Origin: Roseiarcus sp963776665
Lineage (GTDB): Bacteria > Pseudomonadota > Alphaproteobacteria > Rhizobiales > Beijerinckiaceae
Direction: 5' to 3'
Assembly (NCBI GenBank): GCA_963776665.1
Contig: CAVZNQ010000023.1
Location: 186,001 to 250,000, forward strand
DNA: 64,000 nucleotides
Shown here piece by piece: positions 9,721 to 17,924 of this stretch (its first letter is position 1; each line of letters opens with the position of its first letter). The notes below the pieces were generated by a model that did not search any database, was not told where the DNA came from, and saw only the letters and a program-made list of their open reading frames with translations. Made by a program: the position numbers and the translations under genes.

Positions 9721-10086
9721 GTGTCGCGACGTCTTACAACACGCTCCCTCGCCATCGCCAAAGCCAACGCCCAGGCGGGGGTCGACGCCGCGCTCACCAT
9801 CGCCGCTCGCACCCAGGGTCTTCTCGCGCCCGGCCCCGGGGCCCCGGAGAAGGCGCGCGAGGCGCGGCTCATGGTGCAGGAGAAGGTCGACGCCGTCGTC
9901 GAGGGCGTGTTCGCCGCGCAGGCGGCGTGGGGCGCGTTCTTCGTCAAGGCCGCGTTCGGCGGCGTCCGCACGCCCCAGGACGTCTCGGCGGGACTGACCG
10001 CCATCGCCGAGGCCGCCGCCGGGCCCGCACGGCGGAAAGTGCGCGCCAACGCTCGCCGCTTGACCGGAGCCAAGGCCCTCCTCTGA
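9721..10086 (+). CDS. phasin-like small helical protein
   Basis: 121 residues from GTG 9721; an ATG 25 codons upstream (9646) is possible, but its extra segment looks non-coding. The sequence is Ala-rich and wholly helical, with LAIAKANAQAGVDAALTIAARTQGL, a KAREARLMVQEKVDAVVEG segment and a basic C-terminus (RRKVRANARRLTGAKALL). This is the style of phasins, which coat polyhydroxyalkanoate granules, but no decisive motif is visible and no PHA genes are near. The stop at 10086 abuts the dedA start at 10087, so the two are probably co-transcribed. Confidence 0.55.
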   Translation: MSRRLTTRSLAIAKANAQAGVDAALTIAARTQGLLAPGPGAPEKAREARLMVQEKVDAVVEGVFAAQAAWGAFFVKAAFGGVRTPQDVSAGLTAIAEAAAGPARRKVRANARRLTGAKALL

Positions 10087-10743
10087 ATGGACCTCGCGCA
10101 CCATCTGCACGGGGCTCTGGCGACCTACGGCTATTTCGCGGTTTTTCTGATCGTGGCCATGGAAAGCGCCGGCATCCCGATGCCCGGCGAGACCGTCCTC
10201 GTCACCGCCGCGATCTTCGCTGGCCAGGGGACGCTCAAGATTTACGGCGTGATCGGCGCGGCGGCCGCCGGCGCGATCATCGGCGACAATTGCGGCTATT
10301 GGATCGGGCGGGAGTTCGGATTTCCGCTTCTCTACCGCTACGGGCATTACATCCGCCTGGACGAGCGGCGGCTAAAGCTCGGGCAGTACCTCTTTCTCAA
10401 GCACGGCGGCAAAGTCGTCTTTTTCGGCCGTTTCATCGCCGTTCTGCGCGCTTTTGCGGCGTTTCTGGCCGGCGTGAACCACTACAACTGGGAAGAGTTC
10501 TTTCTTTTCAACGCGGCGGGCGGAATCGTATGGGCGACGATTTTCGGCCTCGGCGGCTTCTTTCTTGGCCGCGCGTTCGAGCACTATGCGCGGCCGGTCG
10601 CGGTCGCGGCCCTGATCGCGGCGGTGATCGGCTCGATCTTCGCGGCCCGGTTCATCCGCTACCACGAAAAGGCGCTCGAGGATGAGGCGGAGCGCGCTAT
10701 CCCCGGACCGCTCGCTAAGCCGCGGCCGTCCGCGACCGATTGA
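10087..10743 (+). CDS. DedA-family inner-membrane protein
   Basis: 218 residues. DedA proteins are polytopic inner-membrane proteins linked to lipid flipping and membrane homeostasis. The family signature is visible as ESAGIPMPGETVLVTAAIFAG (about residues 27-47), GDNCGYWIGREFGFPLL, FFGRFIAVLRAFAAFLAGV with the conserved Arg residues, and GGIVWATIFGLGGFFLG. The C-terminus after about residue 200 is a hydrophilic tail. It starts immediately after the phasin-like gene and is convergent with the protease gene. Confidence 0.9.
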   Translation: MDLAHHLHGALATYGYFAVFLIVAMESAGIPMPGETVLVTAAIFAGQGTLKIYGVIGAAAAGAIIGDNCGYWIGREFGFPLLYRYGHYIRLDERRLKLGQYLFLKHGGKVVFFGRFIAVLRAFAAFLAGVNHYNWEEFFLFNAAGGIVWATIFGLGGFFLGRAFEHYARPVAVAALIAAVIGSIFAARFIRYHEKALEDEAERAIPGPLAKPRPSATD

Positions 10744-10760
10744 GCGTTCGACCCAGGGCT

Positions 10761-11786
10761 CTAGGCGGCGGCCTTTCGCTCGACCGGCCCGATCCATACT
10801 CTCTGCTGCTCCGAGCGGCGCAGAAAATCGACGCTGACGGTACGGTCGATCTTCTCCGCGTCGAGGGCGCGCAGGAGGTCGCCGACGCTGGTCACCGATT
10901 TGCCGTCGAGCGCGATGACGAGGTCGCCCGACAACAGCCCGGCATGGGCTGCCGGCCCGGCCTGGTCGACGCTGAGAAGACGCGCCCCGGTCGCCTGCTC
11001 GAGGCCGAGTCTCAGCGCGATGCGGCGCGGAATGGCGGTCGTCGCGGCGCCGACGCCGATATAGGCGCGCCTCACCCGTCCATGCCGGGCGATCTCGCCG
11101 GCGACGAAACTGGCCGTATTGGAGGCGACAGCGAAGCAGATGCCCTGCGCGCCCATGATCACGGCGGTGTTGATGCCGATCACTTCGCCCGCCGACGAGA
11201 CCAGCGGGCCGCCCGAGTTGCCGGGGTTGAGCGGCGCGTCGGTCTGGACCACGTCCTCGATCATCCGGCCGGTGCGCGATTGCAGCGAGCGCCCGAGCGC
11301 CGAGACGACGCCCGTGGTCACGGTCGCGTCGAAGCCGAGCGGATTGCCGATGGCGATGGCGATCTGACCGCGCTTGAGCTTCGAGCTGTCGCCGAGTTTC
11401 GCAGCCGGCAGCGATACGTCGGCCTCGACCCTCAAGAGCGCGAGATCCGTGTCGGGATCGTCGCCAAGCACCCGGGCCTGGAGCTCGCGGCCTTCGAGCG
11501 TCGTCAGGCCGACCGTCCGGGCGCCCTGGACCACGTGGCTGTTGGTGAGCGCGAGACCGTCGGACGCGATGATGACGCCCGAACCGGAGCCGGCGCTGCG
11601 GCCCTGCTTGCGTACGTCGATGCGCACGACGCTCTGGCCGACCCGGTCCACGACGCCGGTGACGACGCGCGAATAATCGTCGAGAATCGCCCCGTCGCTG
11701 AGAGCCGGAGCCGCGCCCGGACCCTGGGCGTCGCTGTCGGAATCGAGGGTGAAAGAGGGACCGGGAAATTCGAACGGATTGCTCAT
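10761..11786 (-). CDS. trypsin-like (S1C/DegP-type) serine protease with PDZ domain
   Basis: 341 residues. The catalytic triad is readable: His84 in TNSHVV, Asp114 in DPDTDLALL, Ser191 in NPGNSGGPL. A PDZ domain follows from about residue 245 (RAYIGVGAATTAIP, then ARLLSVDQAGPAAHAGLLSGD). The chosen ATG 11786 gives an acidic, Ser/Asp-rich N-terminus with no hydrophobic segment, so unlike DegP it has no signal peptide and would be cytoplasmic unless the true start is elsewhere. The 559-residue open frame extending upstream is antisense to the glycosyltransferase and is not real. Confidence 0.88.
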   Translation of the reverse strand: MSNPFEFPGPSFTLDSDSDAQGPGAAPALSDGAILDDYSRVVTGVVDRVGQSVVRIDVRKQGRSAGSGSGVIIASDGLALTNSHVVQGARTVGLTTLEGRELQARVLGDDPDTDLALLRVEADVSLPAAKLGDSSKLKRGQIAIAIGNPLGFDATVTTGVVSALGRSLQSRTGRMIEDVVQTDAPLNPGNSGGPLVSSAGEVIGINTAVIMGAQGICFAVASNTASFVAGEIARHGRVRRAYIGVGAATTAIPRRIALRLGLEQATGARLLSVDQAGPAAHAGLLSGDLVIALDGKSVTSVGDLLRALDAEKIDRTVSVDFLRRSEQQRVWIGPVERKAAA

Positions 11787-11867
11787 TCCGGCGATATGGT
11801 GGCGGCGGCCGAGGCGCGCAAGCGGCGCGGTTCCTTCACCCGGCGATCTCATGTAAACCCGCGTTCG

Positions 11868-12707
11868 ATGGCTCTGACGCATCCCGCGACTGTCTCTCCC
11901 GTCGGTTCCGCCGCGCCGGGCCAGCTTCCGGCGAGCGCGGCCATCATCTGTCTCAACGAGGCCGCCTGCATCGGCGCGTGTCTGGAGAGCCTCCGCGACT
12001 TTGCGGAGATCGTCGTCGTCGACTCCGGCTCGACCGATGGGACGCTCGCGATCGTCGACGAGTTTCAGCGCCGCGGCTTTCCGATCCGGCTGACCAGCCA
12101 GCCATGGCTCGGCTACGCCCGGCAGAAGCAGTTCGCGCTCGACCAGGCGACGCAGCCGTGGGTGTTCAGCATCGACGCCGACGAGTGGCTCGACGACGAT
12201 CTCCGGGCCTCGCTGCCGCGCCTCATGGCGGCCGGCGACGCCGTTTCCGGCTGGAAGGTGCGCCGCTCGCTGACCCTCTACGGGCAGTCGAAGCCGGTCA
12301 GCCGCTGGACCCGGCCCGAGCACATGTTGCGCCTGGTTCGGCGCGGCCGCGCCCGTTTCGACCCTGCGCTCATCGTCCACGAGGGTCTGGTCGCCGACCA
12401 CGGCGAGACGCCGGTCGCGCGCCAGGGGATTTTGCGCCACGAACGATCGCTGCCGCTCAACGAGCAGATGAAGAAGGAGATCGTCTACGCGCGGCTCAAG
12501 GCCGAGCAGCGGCTGAAGCAGGGACGGAAGCCGTCGACGCTCAAACTCATGTTCAATCCGCCGATCTATTTCCTGCGCATCTTTTTCTGGAACCGCTTTT
12601 TCTTAAGCGGCTGGGCGGGATTCATCCACGCGGCGACGGGCGCCATGTATTCGCTGATGACCGAAGCCATTCACCGCCAGCTCTATTACGATCGGCGGAC
12701 TCAATAG
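11868..12707 (+). CDS. family 2 glycosyltransferase, lipopolysaccharide-core (WaaE/KdtX) type
   Basis: 279 residues. The GT-A fold motifs are AAIICLNEAACIGACLESL (about residues 24-43), VVDSGSTDGT and the metal-binding SIDADEWLDDD; the C-terminal half has the family's YGQSKPVSRW, RLVRRGRARFDP and a hydrophobic segment near the end (FNPPIYFLRIFFWNRFFLSG). Such enzymes add a sugar to the LPS core on the cytoplasmic face of the inner membrane. It is divergent from the protease (81 bp between starts), and a second glycosyltransferase follows 400 bp downstream, so the two may belong to one surface-glycan locus. Confidence 0.85.
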   Translation: MALTHPATVSPVGSAAPGQLPASAAIICLNEAACIGACLESLRDFAEIVVVDSGSTDGTLAIVDEFQRRGFPIRLTSQPWLGYARQKQFALDQATQPWVFSIDADEWLDDDLRASLPRLMAAGDAVSGWKVRRSLTLYGQSKPVSRWTRPEHMLRLVRRGRARFDPALIVHEGLVADHGETPVARQGILRHERSLPLNEQMKKEIVYARLKAEQRLKQGRKPSTLKLMFNPPIYFLRIFFWNRFFLSGWAGFIHAATGAMYSLMTEAIHRQLYYDRRTQ

Positions 12708-12723
12708 CGCGCTTCGGCCAGGG

Positions 12724-12840
12724 GAACAAAAACCAAGCCGTCCGCAGCAAAAGCAAAGCCGACCGCAACAAAATCAAAGCCGTTCGCAACAAAATCAAAA
12801 GCCCCCGGAAGGAAAACAAAATCCCCAAAGGCTTGGATTC
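12724..12840 (+). repeat. dispersed ~20-bp tandem repeat, locus A
   Basis: About five degenerate units of roughly 21 bp, of the form CCGCAACAAAATCAAAGCC, with a variant GGAAGGAAAACAAAATCC near the end, followed by GGCTTGGATTC in opposite orientation. The same unit recurs at about 44978-45085 and 58649-58773. It lies just after the family 2 glycosyltransferase stop, within the 401-bp gap 12708-13108. The rest of that gap (12841-13108) shows no gene; part of it must carry the promoter of the next glycosyltransferase. Confidence 0.75.
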
Positions 12841-13108
12841 GTGGCTCTGGATCTCGATCTTTCAATAGGTTACGTCGGACTGTAAATGACAGTTCTCCGC
12901 ATTCTCTCGCTCCGCCGCGGCGTGGGTCCGGCAGTGACGGCTGCGTCCGCCGTCTTCCAGGGTCAAGCGGAAAGCATAGCGCGAGTTCTGATTTTCGTAA
13001 AGAGATTTCGCAAGTTTTCTCCTGGCGTCCCGACCCGGGCGATTCCCCCGAAATGGGTCATGCTCTAGAGAAGAGCCGTCGGGCGGCGGCGGGATCGGGC
13101 GAGGCGGG

Positions 13109-14188
13109 ATGGGCCGGGAAGTCGATGACGATGCGCTCGACGCGCTTGAGGTCGTCATTCCCAATCTGAACTGGCGCTATTCGGGCGGCACGGCGGTGAA
13201 CCGGACGATCGCCCCCCTGATCGCCACGCGCTGGCGGACGGCGTGGCTCGGCCCCGATCGGCCCGAGGGCGTCGCCGGCTTGACCATGGGCGATCTCCTG
13301 CGCCTGCGCTTCCGTCCGCCGGCCCATGGGAAAGTCCGCATCTGGCACGCGCGGCGCAATGTCGAGATGATCGCCGGGCTTGTCCTCAACCTCTTCGGCT
13401 ATGGCTTCGCGCTGATTTTCAATTCGGCCTCCCAGCGGCCGAAAACCTGGCTCACCAATTTCCTGATCGCCCGCATGGACGCCCTGATCGCCACCAGCGA
13501 GGCCGCGGCGCAATTTCTCATGCGCCCGGCGACCGTCATTCATCACGGCATCGACGTCGATCTCTATTCCCCGCCCGCCGACCGGCGCGCGGCCTTCGCC
13601 CGGACGGGCCTGCCGGGACGGTACGGCGTCGGAACTTTCGGCCGCGTCCGGCGACAGAAGGGCAGCGACCTGTTCGTCGAGGCGATGTGCCGCCTCCTGC
13701 CCAAATACCCCGATTTCACGGCAGTCGTGATCGGGCTCGTGACGGTCGACAACCGGCCTTTCGTGGAGGGCTTGAAGCAGCGGGTTGCGGCCGCGGGTCT
13801 GACCGAGCGCATCCGGTTCCTGGGCGAATTGCCGATTGAGGAGGTGCCGCTCTGGTACCAGCGGATTTCGATCTATGTCTTCGCCTCGCGGGTCGAAGGC
13901 TTCGGCCTGACCATGCTCGAAGCGATGGCGGCGGGCGACGCGGTGGTGGCGACGCGCGCGGGCGCGGCGGAGATGGTGATCGCCGATGGCGACGACGGCG
14001 TGCTCGCGCCGGTCGACGACGCCGACGCGCTGACCGCCGCGATCGAGCCGCTGATGCGCGATCCCGAACGGATCGAGGCCCTGGGACGGCGCGGGCGCGA
14101 GAAAGTCGTCGAAAAATTCAGCCGCGACCGCGAAGCCGACGAGATCAGCGCGGTGTACAAGCAGGTCTGGGCGGCGCGGGCTCGTTAG
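13109..14188 (+). CDS. family 4 (GT-B) glycosyltransferase
   Basis: 359 residues. GT-B fold: an N-terminal acceptor domain (VVIPNLNWRYSGGTAVNRTI), then RPATVIHHGIDVDLYSPPAD at mid-protein and the C-terminal donor domain with GTFGRVRRQKGSDLFVEAM, FLGELPIEEVPLWYQRISIY, and the EX7E-type segment SRVEGFGLTMLEAMAAG. This is the pattern of retaining sugar transferases such as LPS-core mannosyltransferases (LpcC-like). The substrate is not deducible. Start ATG 13109 is used; no better ribosome-binding site lies upstream. Confidence 0.85.
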   Translation: MGREVDDDALDALEVVIPNLNWRYSGGTAVNRTIAPLIATRWRTAWLGPDRPEGVAGLTMGDLLRLRFRPPAHGKVRIWHARRNVEMIAGLVLNLFGYGFALIFNSASQRPKTWLTNFLIARMDALIATSEAAAQFLMRPATVIHHGIDVDLYSPPADRRAAFARTGLPGRYGVGTFGRVRRQKGSDLFVEAMCRLLPKYPDFTAVVIGLVTVDNRPFVEGLKQRVAAAGLTERIRFLGELPIEEVPLWYQRISIYVFASRVEGFGLTMLEAMAAGDAVVATRAGAAEMVIADGDDGVLAPVDDADALTAAIEPLMRDPERIEALGRRGREKVVEKFSRDREADEISAVYKQVWAARAR

Positions 14189-14306
14189 GATCGAGGTTCG
14201 ATCAGCGCGCGCAAGAGGCGCGCTTATCGACGCCTGTCGACCGCCCCTCCGCGCTAAGTCGACTCTGGATGACGCACAAGAAGCGCCGCGGCCCCGCTCG
14301 GAAGCT

Positions 14307-14654
14307 TTACGTTCCCGTCCCCATCTTTTGGGGTTGGGGCGCAGGGTGCTCGTGGACATGAACGACATGAACATGAAGCGGCGCGACCACGACGGTGACG
14401 TGATGCATCAGATAGTCGGAGTGAACGTAGCCCTCGTGTCCGGCCCATCCCATGTAGCACCAGGTGTGACCGCAGCTATGGATGTCGATTGCAGCGCCCG
14501 CCGGAATGACCGCCTTCACCTTATGGCTGGTCGAGGGGCCTGACCTCAGATTGAGGTTCGCAGTCGTGTGGGTGACGGCAGCGTCGGATGCGCTGGAATA
14601 GAGCCACAGACCAAGTGCGGAACTGATAAAAGCAACGGCGTGGCGCGAAGCCAT
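14307..14654 (-). CDS. secreted bacterial SH3-domain protein
   Basis: 115 residues. A signal peptide (MASRHAVAFISSALGLWLYS, cleavage near SDA) is followed by a single SH3b-type domain: TTANLNLRSGPSTSHKVKAV, then IDIHSCGHTWCYMGW and EGYVHSDYL, the classic NLRSGPS...V..G..V....W..V...G..GYV layout. A His-rich tail (HHVTVVVAPLHVHVVHVHEH) and a Pro/Gln end follow. Bacterial SH3 domains of this type usually bind cell-wall peptides. The gene stands alone between two plus-strand genes. Confidence 0.8.
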   Translation of the reverse strand: MASRHAVAFISSALGLWLYSSASDAAVTHTTANLNLRSGPSTSHKVKAVIPAGAAIDIHSCGHTWCYMGWAGHEGYVHSDYLMHHVTVVVAPLHVHVVHVHEHPAPQPQKMGTGT

Positions 14655-14890
14655 TGGAGCCCTCCCATTTTCTTAAGTCGACGAAGTAACGGCGTGAACT
14701 ATCTGTCGATCGCAGAATTAGTCAAGCCGCCCTCAACCATGTACCGTGCGTTGCCGGAAGTACGTTACGCCGCACCCCTGCATCGCCGCGGACGACGTAG
14801 GGCCGGCGGCGGGACTCGCCCGGGGACCTCGAACGCCATCGGTCTTTGAGGGAGGTTTCGGCGTATTGGCCAGCCGGTGGAGCGCGTCCA

Positions 14891-16420
14891 ATGGAAGACG
14901 GAAAGACAGAGCCGCCCAGCCCGGACCTCACACAGGGGATCGCACTCGCCGACGTGCCGGATGGAGGCAAACTCCTCGGCCATGTCGGCGGCGAGCAGGT
15001 CTTGCTCGCGCGGCGGGGAGCGGAAATTTTCGCGATCGGCGCTGTTTGCACGCACTATAGTGGTCCGCTCGCCGAGGGGCTGATCGTCGGCGAGACGGTG
15101 CGATGTCCGTGGCATCACGCCTGTTTCAGTCTTCGCACTGGAGAGGCCCTCCATGCGCCCGCCTTCAGCTCTGTCGACTCCTGGCGGGTCGAGCAGAGCG
15201 ACGGCAAGATATTCGTGCGAGAGAAGCGCGCGCAGGCGTCCGCGCCTGCACGAGTTCGATCCGGTGAGCCCGGGCGAATCGTGATTGTCGGCGGGGGCGC
15301 CGCAGGTTTCGCCGCCGCGGAAATGCTGCGACGGAGGAAGCACCAGGGTCAGATCGTCATGCTATCCGCTGACGATTCTCCCCCGGTCGATCGGCCCAAC
15401 CTGTCCAAGGACTATCTCGCGGGCGCCTCGCCCGAGGACTGGCTGCCTCTTCGCCCGACCGAATTCTATCGCGACAACGCGATTGAGCTTAGGCTTGGGG
15501 CGACCGTCGAGCGCGTGGACGCCGGATCGCGCGAGGTCAAGCTCGCGGGCGGCGAAAGCGTTCCGTTTGACCGGCTCCTCATCGCCACGGGCGCGGAGCC
15601 GGTGCGGCCATCAATTCCGGGGGCGGCGCCGTCGAACGTCTTTGTGCTGCGCTCGCTCGCGGATTGCCGGGCGATCATCGAGCGGGCGAAAGCCGCGAAG
15701 ACGGTCCTGGTGCTTGGCGCGAGCTTCATCGGCCTTGAGGTTGCAGCCGCGCTGAGGGCGCGCGAGCTCGAGGTCCATGTTGCGGCGCCAGAGACGACCC
15801 CGATGGAGCGTATCCTCGGCCATGAGATGGGGGAGTTCGTTCGGGCATTGCACGAGCAGCATGGCGTCCGCTTCCATCTCGGCGCCACAGCGACCGGAGT
15901 CGACGGGCGGGAAGTGCGCCTGTCGAACGGAACCGCGATCAAGGCCGATTTTATCGTCGCCGGCCTTGGCGTGCGCCCGCGTGTCGCTCTCGCCGAAGCG
16001 GCAGGGCTCAGGGTCGATCGAGGCGTCGTTGTCGACGCCTATCTCGAGACGAGCGCGCCGGGAATATTCGCCGCGGGCGATATCGCGCGCTGGCCCGATC
16101 CCATCAGCGGCGAGGCGATTCGGGTCGAGCATTGGGTTGTCGCGGAACGTCAGGGCCAGATCGCCGCGCTCAATCTCATGGGCGAGCGAACGCCGTTCGC
16201 GGCGGCGCCCTTCTTCTGGAGCCAGCACTACGACATCCCGATCAATTACGTCGGCCACGCGGAGCGATGGGACGAGATCGCGGTCGAGGGAAATATCGCC
16301 GCCAAGGATTGCGTCGTTCGTTACAAGAGAGGTGGACAAACGCTCGCGGTCGCTTCGATCTTCCGCGACGGGCAGAGCCTCGAAGCCGAAGCGAATTTCG
16401 AAGGAGGGCGCCCGGCCTAA
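14891..16420 (+). CDS. Rieske-domain-fused NAD(P)H/ferredoxin reductase (AIF-like)
   Basis: 509 residues from ATG 14891. Residues about 15-115 are a Rieske [2Fe-2S] domain with ligands in VCTHYSGPLAEG and CPWHHACF. Then comes a two-dinucleotide-domain flavoprotein: FAD motif IVIVGGGAAGFAAAEMLRR, NAD motif TVLVLGASFIGLEVAAALRA, and the ATG and GD motifs LLIATGAEPVRPS and GIFAAGDIARWPD. The C-terminal domain matches ferredoxin reductases of aromatic dioxygenases and AIFL-type proteins. It probably shuttles electrons from NAD(P)H; the partner is unknown. The stop overlaps that of the 2OG oxygenase on the other strand by 4 bases. Confidence 0.9.
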   Translation: MEDGKTEPPSPDLTQGIALADVPDGGKLLGHVGGEQVLLARRGAEIFAIGAVCTHYSGPLAEGLIVGETVRCPWHHACFSLRTGEALHAPAFSSVDSWRVEQSDGKIFVREKRAQASAPARVRSGEPGRIVIVGGGAAGFAAAEMLRRRKHQGQIVMLSADDSPPVDRPNLSKDYLAGASPEDWLPLRPTEFYRDNAIELRLGATVERVDAGSREVKLAGGESVPFDRLLIATGAEPVRPSIPGAAPSNVFVLRSLADCRAIIERAKAAKTVLVLGASFIGLEVAAALRARELEVHVAAPETTPMERILGHEMGEFVRALHEQHGVRFHLGATATGVDGREVRLSNGTAIKADFIVAGLGVRPRVALAEAAGLRVDRGVVVDAYLETSAPGIFAAGDIARWPDPISGEAIRVEHWVVAERQGQIAALNLMGERTPFAAAPFFWSQHYDIPINYVGHAERWDEIAVEGNIAAKDCVVRYKRGGQTLAVASIFRDGQSLEAEANFEGGRPA

Positions 16421-17061
16421 TGCGCGCCGGGCCTGACCGCCGCCAACAGGCGCTTGAACGGCGCCGACACCTGGTGGCGCAGCATCGCGAGCTTGCGGTC
16501 GCCCTCCGAAGTGACCCAGTTGAACTGGATGACGCGGCGCTCGCCGGCAAACGGCTTGTGTCCGTGCCAGGAATTGTCCGCGCGCTTGAACGCCAGCAGC
16601 GTCCCCTCGGTCGGGGGCACTTCCATGATCATGTCATCGAGGTTGTCGCCCGATCTCAAGAGGCGCAGGCGACCACCCGAATTCTCCCAGCTCGGGTTCA
16701 TGTAGATGAGGATGGTGATGATCTTGCTCTTGGTGTCGGTGTGGATGCGGCCGTCCTTCGAACTGCACTGGCCGCGAACCGTGATCGTCGTCGGGCGCCC
16801 GGCGAGATCGAGAGCGAACTTCTCCTCGAAGGCTTGACGGAATTCGTCGCTCTCGAGGTCATCGAGGAATTCGCGGAACGCCGCCCCGTAGGAAAGCTGC
16901 GCGACCGGGAAGCTTCCGCCCTCCGAAATCTTCGGGTAGTCGGCGTTGATCCTCGCGCGCGCCTCCGGGCGGACAAAGCCCGGAACGACGAAATATTCGA
17001 ACGGCTCGCGGATCAGCGGGACCGCCCTCAAGGCTGCGAGGTCGAGACTGCGTAGACTCAT
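16417..17061 (-). CDS. 2-oxoglutarate/Fe(II)-dependent oxygenase
   Basis: 214 residues. The core shows the double-stranded beta-helix facial triad: HTD in SSKDGRIHTDTKSKIITI (about residue 107) and the distal His in NSWHGHKPFAGERRVIQFNW, with the Arg that binds 2-oxoglutarate nearby. It resembles the 2OG-Fe(II) proteins found in bacterial glycan or surface-modification loci. The substrate is unknown. The gene is convergent with the Rieske reductase and divergent from the GntR regulator (123 bp between starts). Confidence 0.85.
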   Translation of the reverse strand: MSLRSLDLAALRAVPLIREPFEYFVVPGFVRPEARARINADYPKISEGGSFPVAQLSYGAAFREFLDDLESDEFRQAFEEKFALDLAGRPTTITVRGQCSSKDGRIHTDTKSKIITILIYMNPSWENSGGRLRLLRSGDNLDDMIMEVPPTEGTLLAFKRADNSWHGHKPFAGERRVIQFNWVTSEGDRKLAMLRHQVSAPFKRLLAAVRPGAH

Positions 17062-17158
17062 CCGTGCGATTCCCGTGCCGGCGGCTCGCGCCGGCGCAGG
17101 GTTTTAGATCGTGGGCCCCGGCCCGTCAAAACGGGCGAGCCAGGCGCTTGCCATCCAT

Positions 17159-17186
17159 ATAGACATGTTGTATACATCGTGTCTAT
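17159..17186. promoter_or_regulatory. inverted repeat, probable GntR/FCD operator
   Basis: ATAGACATG, then a 10-base centre TTGTATACAT, then CGTGTCTAT: the outer arms pair (one mismatch), and the centre contains the TNGTATACNA-type palindrome typical of FadR/GntR operators. It ends on the start codon of the GntR gene, so the repressor would block its own transcription or translation start. It also lies in the promoter gap to the divergent 2OG oxygenase. Confidence 0.6.
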
Positions 17187-17892
17187 GAACGCCGCGCCAG
17201 CCCGCAAGATCCGTCCGCGCAGCCCCAAACCCGAAGCGGCGCAGGACGCCGCGTTCGCCTGGCTGAAGAAGCATGTCGTGACGCTGCCAAGGACCGAGGG
17301 CACCTTCCTGACCGAAGCGGAAGTGTGCCGGGCGACCGGATGGTCGCGGACCCCCGTGCGCGAGGCCCTGCTGCGCCTCGAGGCGGACGGGCTTCTGCGA
17401 ATCGTGCCGAAGAAGGGCGCTTTCGTCCCGCCGATCACGGAGATGGAAGTCGAAGCGATCATGCAGGCGCGGGGGCTTGTCGAGGACTTCTGCGTCCGGC
17501 GCGCCGTTCACGCAGGGGAATTGCTGGCGCCGGAGTTGGACCGGCTGCTGGGGCGGCAGGAAGAGGAGCAGAGATCCCCGCTTGCGTTCATCGAGCTCGA
17601 TCGCGAGTTTCATCGCGCGATCGTGCGCGCCGCCGACAATCCGGTGCTGGCGGATTTCTATGAGAGTCTGCGCGATCGCCAGACGCGGATGGGAGTCCAC
17701 GCCATCGCGACCTCCGGGCAGCGGATAGCGAGCGTGCTGAGCGAACACCGGGCGATCGTGGAGGGGGTGCGTTCGGGCGACGCCGACGAGGCCGCCGCGT
17801 CGATGGCGCTTCACCTAACGAGAACGCTCGCCGTCCTGCGTTTGCCAAGCCTGAATTTTCCGGGCGTGATGACGCTCGAGAAGGCGCTATAA
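17185..17892 (+). CDS. GntR-family (FCD subfamily) transcriptional regulator
   Basis: 235 residues from ATG 17185 (GTG 17179 is two codons upstream). The N-terminal winged helix is FLTEAEVCRATGWSRTPVREALLRLEADGLLRIVPKKGAFV, the GntR signature; the C-terminal FCD ligand domain shows ARGLVEDFCVRRAV, the Asp/His metal-site segment ELDREFHRAIVRAADNP, and SEHRAIVEGVRSGDADEAAASMALHL. No Shine-Dalgarno is visible, which with the operator at the start codon suggests a leaderless message. It probably controls the following flavin reductase/HpaB/cupin genes. Confidence 0.9.
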   Translation: MNAAPARKIRPRSPKPEAAQDAAFAWLKKHVVTLPRTEGTFLTEAEVCRATGWSRTPVREALLRLEADGLLRIVPKKGAFVPPITEMEVEAIMQARGLVEDFCVRRAVHAGELLAPELDRLLGRQEEEQRSPLAFIELDREFHRAIVRAADNPVLADFYESLRDRQTRMGVHAIATSGQRIASVLSEHRAIVEGVRSGDADEAAASMALHLTRTLAVLRLPSLNFPGVMTLEKAL

Positions 17893-17924
17893 CCCCTTCG
17901 CGATCCTCGGTGGAGACGGGAAGC

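Noticed and set aside
10740..11867. Plus-strand extension in front of the family 2 glycosyltransferase
   Set aside because: It is antisense to the serine protease; the glycosyltransferase domain begins only after ATG 11868.
12724..12840. Possible CRISPR array
   Set aside because: Units are about 20 bp, degenerate and directly adjacent, with no unique spacers and no cas genes.
11978..12868. Lys/Arg-rich open frame continuing through repeat locus A
   Set aside because: Its first part is an alternative frame of the glycosyltransferase; the Lys-rich end merely translates the repeat units.
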